From Saccoglossus kowalevskii (lineage: Eukaryota; Hemichordata; Enteropneusta; Harrimaniidae): a DNA stretch of 22,921 nt. Location: contig NW_003125270.1 in assembly GCF_000003605.2 (NCBI RefSeq), positions 1 to 22,921 on the forward strand, given 5' to 3'. Numbering within the stretch: position 1 is the first letter of the stretch; the number at the start of each line of letters is the position of its first letter. The notes below the pieces were generated by a model that was not told the origin of the DNA, did not search any database, and was given only the letters and a program-made list of their open reading frames with translations. Made by a program: the position numbers and the translations under genes. Of this stretch, positions 11,488-21,586 are shown piece after piece.

Positions 11488-12122
11488 GTGACAGTGAAGC
11501 AACACATAGACCAGGGTCATGTGCAGATGACAGTGGCAAAGTACATTACAAGCATATTTTTGTTTATTCATATTCAAAGTGACAGTAAAGCACCACATAG
11601 GCCAGGGTTTTGTGCAGATGACAGTGGCAAAGTACATTACAAGCATATTTTTGATTATTCATATTCAAAGTGACAGTAAAGCACCACATAGGCCAGGGTT
11701 TTGAGCAGATGACAGTGGTAAAGTACATTACAAGCATATTTTGGATTATTCATATTCAAAGTGACAGTAAGCACCACGTAGACCAGGGTCATGTGCAGAT
11801 GACTGGGCAAAGTTCATTACAAGCATATTTTTGATTATTCATATTCAATGTGACAGTAAAGCACCACATAGGCCAGGGTCATGTGCAGATGACAGTGGCA
11901 AAGTACATTACAAGCATATTTTTGATTATTCATATTCAAAGTGACAGTAAAGCACCACATGGGCCAGAGTTTTGTGCAGATGACAGTGGTAAAGTACATT
12001 ACCAGCATAATTTTGTTTATTCATATTCAAAGTGACAGCAAAGCACCAAATAGTCCCGGGTCATGTGCAGATGACAGTGGCAAAGTACATTACAAGCATA
12101 TTTTTGATTATTCATGTTCAAA
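11488..12122. repeat. Mixed block F-A-A-G-K-H-I
   Basis: Unit starts are 11488 F, 11579 A, 11670 A, 11761 G, 11850 K-headed, 11941 H and 12032 I. Units 11488-11760 share order and markers with 7222-7494 (TTTGTTTATTC, then plain A, then TTTTGAGCAG with ATTTTGG). The G at 11761 then replaces the expected C. Unit 11850 has a K head but a TTTTTGATTATTC tail. H at 11941 ends TTTTGTTTATTC, unlike other H units. Confidence 0.83.
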
Positions 12123-13211
12123 GTGACAGTAAAGCACCACATAGGCCAGGGTTTTGTGCAGATGACAGTGGCAAAGTACATTACAAGCATATTTTTGATT
12201 ATTCATATTCAAAGTGACAGTAAAGCACCACATAGGCCAGGGTTTTGTGCAGATGACAGTGGTAAAGTACATTACAAGCATATTTTGGATTATTCATATT
12301 CAAAGTGACAGTAAAGCACCACATAGTCCCGGGTCATGTGCAGATGGCAGTGGCAAAGTACATTACAAGCATATTTGTGATGATTCATATTCAAAGCGAC
12401 AGTAAGCACCACATTGACCAGGGTCGTGTGCAGATGACAGTGGCAAAGTACATTACAAGCATATTTTTGATTATTCATATTCAATGTGACAGTAAAGCGC
12501 CACATAGGCCAGGGTCATGTGAATATGACAGTGGTAAAGTGCCTTACAAGCATATTTTTGATTATTCATTTTCAAAGTGACAGTAAAGCACCACATAGGC
12601 CAGGGTTTTGTGAAGATGACAGTGGCAAAGTACATTACAAGCATATTTTTGATTATTCATATTCAAAGTGACAGTAAGCACCACGTAGACCAGGGTCATG
12701 TGCAGATGACTGGGCAAAGTACATTACAAGCATATTTTTGATTATTCATATTCAAAGTGACAGTAAAGCACCACATAGGCCAGTGTCATGTGCAGATGAC
12801 AGTGGCAAAGTACATTAGAAGCATATTTTTGATTATTCATATTCAAAGTGACAGTAAAGCAACACATAGACCAGGGTCATGTGCAGATGACAGTGGCAAA
12901 GTACATTACAAGCATATTTGTGATTATTCATATTCAAAGTGACAGTGAAGCAACACATAGACCAGGGTCATGTGCAGATGACAGTGGCAAAGTACATTAC
13001 AAGCATATTTTTGTTTATTCATATTCAAAGTGACAGTAAACCACCACATAGGCCAGGGTTTTGTGCAGATGACAGTGGCAAAGTACATTACAAGCATATT
13101 TTTGATTATTCATATTCAAAGTGACAGTAAAGCACCACATAGGCCAGGGTTTTGTGCAGATGACAGTGGCAAAGTACATTAGAAGCATATTTTTGATTAT
13201 TCATATTCAAA
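12123..13211. repeat. Paralog of 7313-8401 at 4810-bp offset
   Basis: Unit starts are 12123 A, 12214 A, 12305 C, 12396 D, 12486 J, 12577 A, 12668 G, 12757 B', 12848 E, 12939 F, 13030 A and 13121 B. Rare changes shared with 7313-8401 are GATGGCAG (12305), AAGCGACAG and GTCGTGTG (12396), TCAATGTGACAG with AAGCGCC (12486) and AACCACC (13030). The copies differ at 12214 (TTTTGTGC against TTTTGAGC), at GTGCCTTAC in the 12486 unit, and in the last unit (ATTAGAAG here). Confidence 0.88.
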
Positions 13212-14138
13212 GTGACAGTAAAGCAACACATAAACCAGGGTCATGTGCAGATGACAGTGGCAAAGTACATTACAAGCATATTTGTGATTATTCATATTCA
13301 AAGTGACAGTAAAGCACCACATAGGCCAGGGTTTTGTGCAGATGACAGTGGCAAAGTACATTACAAGCATATTTTTGATTATTCATATTCAAAGTGCAAG
13401 TAAAGCACCACATAGGCCAGGGTTTTGTGCAGATGACAGTGGCAAAGTACATTACAAGCATATTTTTGATTATTCATATTCAAAGTGGCAGTAAAGCACC
13501 ACATAATCCCGGTTCATGTGCAGATGACAGTGGCAAAGTACATTACAAGCATATTTGTGATGATTCATATTCAAAGTGACAGTAAAGCAACACATAGAGT
13601 AAAGCAACACATAGACCTGGGTCATGTGCAGATGACAGTGGCAAAATACATTACAAGCATATTTTTGATTATTCATATTCAAAGTGACAGCAAAGCACCA
13701 AATAGTCCCGGGTCATGTGCAGATGAGAGTGGCAAAGTACATTACAAGCATATTTTTGATTATTCATATTCAAAGTGACAGTAAAGCACCACATAGGCCA
13801 GGGTTTTGTGTAGATGACAGTAGCAAAGTACATTACAAGCATATTTTTGATTATTCATATTCAAAGTGACAGGAGGGCACCACATAGGCCTGGGTTTTGT
13901 GCAGATGACAGTGGCAAAGTACATTAGAAGCATATTTTTGATTATTCATATTCAAAGTGACAGTAAAGCACCACATAGTCCCGGGTCATGTGCAGATGAC
14001 AGTGGCAAAGTACATTACCAGCATATTTTGGATTATTCATATTCAAAGTGACAGCAAAGCACCAAATAGTCCCGGGTCATGTGCAGATGACAGTGGCAAA
14101 GTACATTACAAGCATATTTTTGATTATTCATATTCAAA
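13212..14138. repeat. Block containing a 108-bp monomer; partial paralog of 21769-22314
   Basis: Unit starts are 13212 E, 13303 A, 13394 A, 13485 C', 13576 E (108 bp), 13684 I, 13775 A, 13866 B, 13957 C/H chimera and 14048 I. Unit 13394 starts GTGCAAGT and 13485 starts GTGGCAGT. Shared with 21951 onward at 8176-bp offset are GTGTAGATG with GTAGCAAAG (13775), AGGGCACC with GGCCTGGG (13866), and a C head on an H-like tail with TTACCAGCATATTTTGG (13957). The I unit at 13684 and the 17-bp duplication are absent from the right-hand copy. Confidence 0.86.
13581..13614. repeat. Perfect 17-bp direct duplication inside a monomer
   Basis: AGTAAAGCAACACATAG occurs at 13581-13597 and again immediately at 13598-13614, making this E unit 108 bp. 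It is the largest length change of any monomer in the window. The related unit at 21860 lacks it. Confidence 0.95.
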
Positions 14139-14864
14139 GTGACAGTAAAGCACCACATAGGCCAGGGTTTTGTGCAGATGACAGTGGCAAAGTACATTAC
14201 AAGCATATTTTTGATTATTCATATTCAAAGTGACAGTAAAGCACCACATAGGCCAGGGTTCTGTGCAGATGACAGTGGCAAAGTACATTAGAAGCATATT
14301 TTTGATTATTCATATTCAAAGTGACAGTAAAGCACCACATAGTCCCGGGTCATGTGCAGATGACAGTGGCAAAGTACATTACAAGCATATTTGTGATGAT
14401 TCATATTCAAAGTGACAGTAAGCACCACATTGACCAGGGTCATGTGCAGATGACAGTGGCAAAGTACATTACAAGCATATTTTTGATTATTCATATTCAA
14501 AGTGACAGTAAAGCACCACATAGGCCAGGGTTTTGTGCAGACGACAGTGGCAAAGTACATTACAAGCATATTTTTGATTATTCATATTCAAAGTGACAGT
14601 AAGCACCACATTGACCAGGGTCATGTGCAGATGATAGTGGCAAAGTACATTACAAGCATATTTTTGATTATTCATATTCAAAGTGACAGTAAAGCAACAC
14701 ATAGACCAGGGTCATGTGCAGATGACAGTGGCAAAGTACATTACAAGCATATTTGTGATTATTCATATTCAAAGTGACAGTGAAGCAACACATAGACCAG
14801 GGTCATGTGCAGATGACAGTGGCAAAGTACATTACAAGCATATTTTTGATTATTCATATTCAAA
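14139..14864. repeat. 726-bp 8-monomer unit A-B-C-D-A-D-E-F
   Basis: Unit starts are 14139, 14230, 14321, 14412, 14502, 14593, 14683 and 14774. Together with the preceding I and the following A, it matches 1502-2409 in order at a 12546-bp offset, including GATGATAGTGG in the second D. Private changes are GGTTCTGTG (14230) and CAGACGACAG (14502). Confidence 0.88.
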
Positions 14865-15868
14865 GTGACAGTAAAGCACCACATAGGCCAGGGTTTTGTG
14901 CAGATGACAGTGGCAAAGTACATTACAAGCATATTTTTGATTATTCATATTCAAAGTGACAGTAAAGCACCACATAGGCCAGGGTTTTGTGCAGATGACA
15001 GTGGCAAAGTACATTACAAGCATATTTTTGATTATTCATATTCAAAGTGACAGTAAAGCACCACATAATCCCGGGTCATGTGCAGATGACAGTGGCAAAG
15101 TACATTACAAGCATATTTGTGATGATTCATATTCAAAGTGACAGTAAGCACCACATTGACCAGGGTCATGTGCAGATGACAGTGGCAAAGTACATTACAA
15201 GCATATTTTTGATTATTTTTTATTCAAAGTGACAGTAAAGCAACACATAGACCAGGGTCATGTGCAGATGACAGTATCAAAGTACATTACAAGCATATTT
15301 GTGATTATTCATATTCAAAGTGACAGTGAAGCAACACATAGACCAGGGTCATGTGCAGAAGACAGTGGCAAAGTACATTACAAGCATATTTTTGATTATT
15401 CATATTCAAAGTGACAGTAAATCACCACATAGGCCAGGGTTTTGTGCAGATGACAGTGGCAAAGTACATTACAAGCATATTTTTGATTATTCATATTCAA
15501 AGTGACAGTAAAGCACCACATAGGCCAGGGTTTTGTGCAGATGACAGTGGCAAAGTACATTACAAGCATATTTTTGATTATTCATATTCAAAGTGACAGT
15601 AAAGCACCACATAATCCCGGGTCATGTGCAGATGACAGTGGCAAAGTACATTACAAGCATATTTGTGATGATTCATATTCAAAGTGACAGTAAAGCACCA
15701 CATAGGCCAGGGTTTTTGTGCAGATGACAGTGGCAAAGTACATTTACAAGCATATTTGTGATTTATTCATATTTCAAAGTGACAGTAAGCACCACATAGA
15801 CCAGGGTCATGTGCAGATGACAGTGGCAAAGTACATTACAAGCATATTTTTGATTATTCATATTCAAA
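14865..15868. repeat. Block of E-F-A-A-C'-D hexamers (546 bp)
   Basis: Unit starts are 14865 A, 14956 A, 15047 C', 15138 D, 15229 E, 15320 F, 15411 A, 15502 A, 15593 C', 15684 (95 bp) and 15779 D2. Counting from 14683, the hexamer E-F-A-A-C'-D is followed by E-F-A-A-C' at a 546-bp offset. The same hexamer is found at 17413-17957. D at 15138 ends GATTATTTTTTATTC, which adds one base and loses the CAT. Confidence 0.86.
15684..15778. repeat. 95-bp monomer with four single-T insertions
   Basis: Relative to other units there is one extra T at each of four T-runs: GGGTTTTTGTG, CATTTACAAG, GATTTATTC and ATATTTCAAAG. Its head is A-like and its tail TTTGTG. The sister block at 17413-18501 has no equivalent monomer; the offset between the blocks changes by 95 bp exactly here. 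Confidence 0.9.
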
Positions 15869-16685
15869 GTGACAGTAAAGCAACACATAGGCCAGGGTTT
15901 TGTGCAGATGACAGTGGCAAAGTACATTACAAGCATATTTTTGATTATTCATATTCAATGTGACAGTAAGCACCACATAGACCAGGGTCATGTGCAGATG
16001 ACAGTGGCAAAGTACATTACAAGCATATTTTTGATTATTCATATTCAAAGTGACAGTAAAGCACCACATAGGCCAGGGTTTTGTGCAGATGACTGGGCAA
16101 AGTACATTACAAGCATATTTTTGATTATTCATATTCAAAGTGACAGTAAAGCACCACATAGGCCAGGGTCATGTGCAGATGACAGTGGCAAAGTACATTA
16201 CAAGCATATTTTTGATTACTCATATTCAAAGTGACAGTAAAGCAACACATAGACCAGGGTCATGTGCAGATGACAGTGGCAAAATACATTACAAGCATAT
16301 TTTTGATTATTCATATTCAAAGTGACAGCAAAGCACCAAATAGTCCCGGGTCATGTGCAGATGAGAGTGGCAAAGTACATTACAAGCATATTTTTGATTA
16401 TTCATATTCAAAGTGACAGTAAAGCACCACATAGGCCAGGGTTTTGTGCAGATGACAGTGGCAAAGTACATTACAAGCATATTTTTGATTATTCATATTC
16501 AAAGTGACAGTAAAGCACCACATAGGCCAGGGTTTTGTGCAGATGACAGTGGCAAAGTACATTAGAAGCATATTTTTGATTATTCATATTCAAAGTGACA
16601 GTAAAGCACCACATAGTCCCGGGTCATGTGCAGATGACAGTGGCCAAAGTACATTACAAGCATATTTTTGATTATTCATATCAAA
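15869..16685. repeat. Block with the A/G chimeric monomer; paralog of 17958-18501
   Basis: Unit starts are 15869 A, 15960 D2, 16050 A/G chimera (90 bp), 16140 K-headed, 16231 E, 16322 I, 16413 A, 16504 B and 16595 C-headed. Unit 16050 has the A head GGCCAGGGTTTTG followed by the G-specific GACTGGGC. Unit 16140 has GATTACTCAT and 16322 has GATGAGAGTGG. Unit 16595 has an extra C (GTGGCCAAAG) and a missing T (CATATCAAAG), so its length is unchanged. Confidence 0.86.
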
Positions 16686-17412
16686 GTGACAGTAAAGCAC
16701 CACATAGGCCAGGGTTTTGTGCAGATGACTGGGCAAAGTACATTACAAGCATATTTTTGATTATTCATATTCAAAGTGACAGTAAAGCACCACATAGGCC
16801 AGGGTCATGTGCAGATGACAGTGGCAAAGTACATTACAAGCATATTTTTGATTACTCATATTCAAAGTGACAGTAAAGCAACACATAGACCAGGGTCATG
16901 TGCAGATGACAGTGGCAAAATACATTACAAGCATATTTTTGATTATTCATATTCAAAGTGACAGTGAAGCAACACATAGACCAGGGTCATGTGCAGATGA
17001 CAGTGCCAAAGTACATTACAAGCATATTTTTGTTTATTCATATTCAAAGTGACAGTAAAGCACCACATAGGCCAGGGTTTTGTGCAGATGAGAGTGGCAA
17101 AGTACATTACAAGCATATTTTTGATTATTCATATTCAAAGTGACAGTAAAGCACCACATGGGCCAGGGTTTTGTGCAGATGACAGTGGTAAAGTACATTA
17201 CCAGCATAATTTGGATTATTCATATTCAAAGTGACAGCAAAGCACCAAATAGTCCCGGGTCATGTGCAGATGACAGTGGCAAAGTACATTACAAGCATAT
17301 TTTTGATTATTCATATTCAAAGTGACAGTAAAGCACCACATAGGCCAGGGTTATGTGCAGATGACAGTGGCAAAGTACATTACAAGCATATTTTTGATTA
17401 TTCATATTCAAA
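16686..17412. repeat. Block with 636-bp-offset repeat, then F-A-H-I-A
   Basis: Unit starts are 16686 A/G chimera, 16776 K-headed, 16867 E, 16958 F, 17049 A, 17140 H, 17231 I and 17322 A. Units 16686-16957 repeat 16050-16321 at 636 bp with the same markers (GACTGGGC, GATTACTCAT, GGCAAAATAC). Units 16958-17230 match 231-503 at 16727 bp, including GTGCCAAAG, TTTGTTTATTC, GATGAGAGTGG and ATAATTTGG. Confidence 0.87.
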
Positions 17413-18592
17413 GTGACAGTAAAGCAACACATAGACCAGGGTCATGTGCAGATGACAGTGGCAAAGTACATTACAAGCATATTTGTGATTATTCATATTC
17501 AAAGTGACAGTGAAGCAACACATAGACCAGGGTCATGTGCAGATGACAGTGGCAAAGTACATTACAAGCATATTTTTGATTATTCATATTCAAAGTGACA
17601 GTAAAGCACCACATAGGCCAGGGTTTTGTGCAGATGACAGTGGCAAAGTACATTACAAGCATATTTTTGATTATTCATATTCAAAGTGACAGTAAAGCAC
17701 CACATAGGCCAGGGTTTTGTGCAGATGACAGTGGCAAAGTACATTACAAGCATATTTTTGATTATTCATATTCAAAGTGACAGTAAAGCACCACATAATC
17801 CCGGGTCATGTGCAGATGACAGTGGCAAAGTACATTACAAGCATATTTGTGATGATTCATATTCAAAGTGACAGTAAGCACCACATTGACCAGGGTCATG
17901 TGCAGATGACAGTGGCAAAGTACATTACAAGCATATTTTTGATTATTCATATTCAAAGTGACAGTAAAGCAACACATAGGCCAGGGTTTTGTGCAGATGA
18001 CAGTGGCAAAGTACATTACAAGCATATTTTTGATTATTCATATTCAAAGTGACAGTAAGCACCACATAGACCAGGGTCATGTGCAGATGACAGTGGCAAA
18101 GTACATTACAAGCATATTTTTGATTATTCATATTCAAAGTGACAGTAAAGCACCACATAGGCCAGGGTTTTGTGCAGATGACTGGGCAAAGTACATTACA
18201 AGCATATTTTTGATTATTCATATTCAAAGTGACAGTAAAGCACCACTTAGGCCAGGGTCATGTGCAGATGACAGTGGCAAAGTACATTACAAGCATATTT
18301 TTGATTACTCATATTCAAAGTGACAGTAAAGCAACACATAGACCAGGGTCATGTGCAGATGACAGTGGCAAAATACATTACAAGCATATTTTTGATTATT
18401 CATATTCAAAGTGACAGCAAAGCACCAAATAGTCCCGGGTCATGTGCAGATGAGAGTGGCAAAGTACATTACAAGCATATTTTTGATTATTGATATTCAA
18501 AGTGACAGTAAAGCACCACATAGGCCAGGGTTTTGTGCAGATGACAGTGGCAAAGTACATTAGAAGCATATTTTTGATTATTCATATTCAAA
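17413..18592. repeat. Sister block of 15229-16412
   Basis: Unit starts are 17413 E, 17504 F, 17595 A, 17686 A, 17777 C', 17868 D, 17958 A, 18049 D2, 18139 A/G chimera, 18229 K-headed, 18320 E, 18411 I and 18502 B. Order and markers match 15229-16412 except that the 95-bp monomer is missing. Private changes are CACTTAGG (18229) and ATTGATATTC (18411). Confidence 0.87.
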
Positions 18593-20316
18593 GTGACAGT
18601 AAAGCACCACATAGGCCATTGGTTTTGTGCAGATGACAGTGGCAAAGTACATTACAAGCATATTTTTGATTATTCATATTCAAAGTGACAGTGAAGCAAA
18701 ACATAGACCAGGGTCATGTGCAGATGACAGTGGCAAAGTACATTACAAGCATATTTTTGATTATTCATATTCAAAGTGACAGTAAAGCACCACATAGGCC
18801 AGGGTTTTGTGCAGATGACAGTGGCAAAGTACATTACAAGCATATTTTTGATTATTCATATTCAAAGTGACAGTAAGCACCACATAGACCAGAGTCATGT
18901 GCAGATGACAGTGGCAAAGTACATTACAAGCATATTTTTGATTATTCATATTCAAAGTGGCAGTAAAGCACCACATAATCCCGGGTCATGTGCAGATGAC
19001 AGTGGCAAAGTACATTACAAGCATATTTGTGATGATTCATATTCAAAGTGACAGTAAAGCAACACATAGACCAGGGTCATGTGCAGATGACAGTGGCAAA
19101 ATACATTACAAGCATATTTTTGATTATTCATATTCAAAGTGACAGCAAAGCACCAAATAGTCCCGGGTCATGTGCAGATGAGAGTGGCAAAGTACATTAC
19201 AAGCATATTTTTGATTATTCATATTCAAAGTGACAGTAAAGCACCACATAGGCCAGGGTTTTGTGCAGATGACAGTGGCAAAGTACATTACAAGCATATT
19301 TTTGATTATTCATATTCAAAGTGACAGTAAAGCACCACATAGGCCAGGGTTTTGTGCAGATGACAGTGGCAAAGTACATTACAAGCATATTTTTGATTAT
19401 TCATATTCAAAGTGACAGTAAAGCACCACATAGTCCCGCTCATGTGCAGATGACAGTTGCAAAGTACATTACAAGCATATTTGTGATGATTCATATTCAA
19501 AGTGACAGTAAGCACCACATTGACCAGGGTCATGTGCAGATGACAGTGGCAAAGTACATTACAAGCATATTTTTGATTATTCATATTCAAAGTGACAGTA
19601 AAGCACCACATAGGCCAGGGTTTTGTGCAGATGACAGTGGCAAAGTACATTACAAGCATATTTTTGATTATTCATATTCAAAGTGACAGTAAGCACCACA
19701 TAGACCAGGGTCATGTGCAGATGACAGTGGCAAAGTACATTACAAGCATATTTTTGATTATTCATATTCAAAGTGACAGTAAAGCAACACATAGACCTGG
19801 GTCATGTGCAGATGACAGTGGCAAAGTACATTACAAGCATATTTTTGATTATTCATATTCAAAGTGACAGTAAAGCACCACATAGGCCAGGGTTTTGTGC
19901 AGATGACAGTGGCAAAGTACATTACAAGCATATTTTTGATTATTCATATTCAAAGTGACAGTAAAGCACAACATAGTCCCGGGTCATATGCAGATGACAG
20001 TGGCAAAGTACATTACAAGCATATTTGTGATGATTCTTATTCAAAGTGACAGTAAGCACCACGTAGACCAGGGTCATGTGCAGATGACTGGGCAAAGTAC
20101 ATTACAAGCATATTTTTGATTATTCATATTCAAAGTGACAGTAAAGCACCACATAGCCAGGGTCATGTGAATATGACAGTGGTAAAGTACCTTACAAGCA
20201 TATTTTTGATTATTCATATTCAAAGTGACAGTAAAGCACCACATTGAACCAGGGTTTTGTGCAGATGACAGTGGCAAAGTACATTACAAGCATATTTTTG
20301 ATTATTCATATTCAAA
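18593..20316. repeat. Irregular block with several 1-bp indels
   Basis: Unit starts are 18593 A (92 bp), 18685 F, 18776 A, 18867 D2, 18957 C', 19048 E, 19139 I, 19230 A, 19321 A, 19412 C (90 bp), 19502 D, 19592 A, 19683 D2, 19773 E, 19864 A, 19955 C, 20046 G, 20135 J (90 bp) and 20225 A (92 bp). Indels are GGCCATTGGTTTTG (18593), TCCCGCTCATG (19412), CATAGCCAGGG (20135) and CATTGAACCAGGG (20225). The segment 19048-19320 (E with AAAATAC, I with GATGAGAG, A) matches 16231-16503. Confidence 0.84.
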
Positions 20317-21586
20317 GTGACAGTAAAGCACCACATAGGCCAGGGTTTTGTGCAGATGACAGTGGCAAAGTACATTAGAAGCATATTTTTGATTATTCAT
20401 ATTCAAAGTGACAGTTAGCACCACATTGACCAGGGTCATGTGCAGATGACAGTGGCAAAGTACATTACAAGCATATTTTTGATTATTCATATTCAAAGTG
20501 ACAGTAAAGCACCACATAGGCCAGGGTTTTGTGCAGATGACAGTGGCAAAGTACATTACAAGCATATTTTTGATTATTCATATTCAAAGTGACAGTAAGC
20601 ACCACATTGACCAGGGTCATGTGCAGATGATAGTGGCAAAGTACATTACAAGCATATTTTTGATTATTCATATTCAAAGTGACAGTAAAGCAACACATAG
20701 ACCAGGGTCATGTGCAGATGACAGTGGCAAAGTACATTACAAGCATATTTGTGATTATTCATATTCAAAGTGACAGTGAAGCAACACATAGACCAGGGTC
20801 ATGTGCAGATGACAGTGGCAAAGTACATTACAAGCATATTTTTGATTATTCATATTCAAAGTGACAGTAAAGCACCACATAGGCCAGGGTTTTGTGCAGA
20901 TGACAGTGGCAAAGTACATTACATGCATATTTTTGATTATTCATATTCAAAGTGACAGTAAAGCACCACATAGGCCAGGGTTTTGTGCAGATGACAGTGG
21001 CAAAGTACATTAGAAGCATATTTTTGATTATTCATATTCAAAGTGACAGTAAAGCACCACATAGTCCCGGGTCATCTGCAGATGACAGAGGCAAAGTACA
21101 TTACAAGCATATTTGTGATGATTCATATTCAAAGTGACAGTAAGCACCACATTGACCAGGGTCATGTGCAGATGACAGTGGCAAAGTACATTACAAGCAT
21201 ATTTTTGATTATTCATATTCAAAGTGACAGTAAAGCACCACATAGGCCAGGGTTTTGTGCAGATGACAGTGGCAAAGTACATTACAAGCATAATTTTGAT
21301 TATTCATATTCAAAGTGACAGTAAGCACCACATAGACCAGGGTCATGTGCAGATGACAGTGGCAAAGTACATTACAAGCATATTTTTGATTATTCATATT
21401 CAAAGTGACAGTAAAGCAACACATAGACCAGGGTCATGTGCAGATGACAGTGGCAAAGTACATTACAAGCATATTTGTGATTATTCATATTCAAAGTGAC
21501 AGTGAAGCAACACATAGACCAGGGTCATGTGCAGATGACAGTGGCAAAGTACATTACAAGCATATTTGTGATTATTCATATTCAAA
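20317..21586. repeat. B-D-A-D-E-F followed by a 726-bp unit
   Basis: Unit starts are 20317 B, 20408 D, 20498 A, 20589 D, 20679 E, 20770 F, 20861 A, 20952 B, 21043 C, 21134 D, 21224 A, 21315 D2, 21405 E and 21496 F. The last eight form the A-B-C-D-A-D-E-F unit. D at 20408 starts GTGACAGTTAGC, a form also seen at 22497 and 22859, each time directly after a B unit. Confidence 0.88.
21071..21086. other. Second copy of the perfect 16-bp palindrome
   Basis: GTCATCTGCAGATGAC again, in the C unit at 21043, 15274 bp after the copy at 5797. The surrounding monomers match those around 5797, so both probably descend from one mutated unit. Confidence 0.9.
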
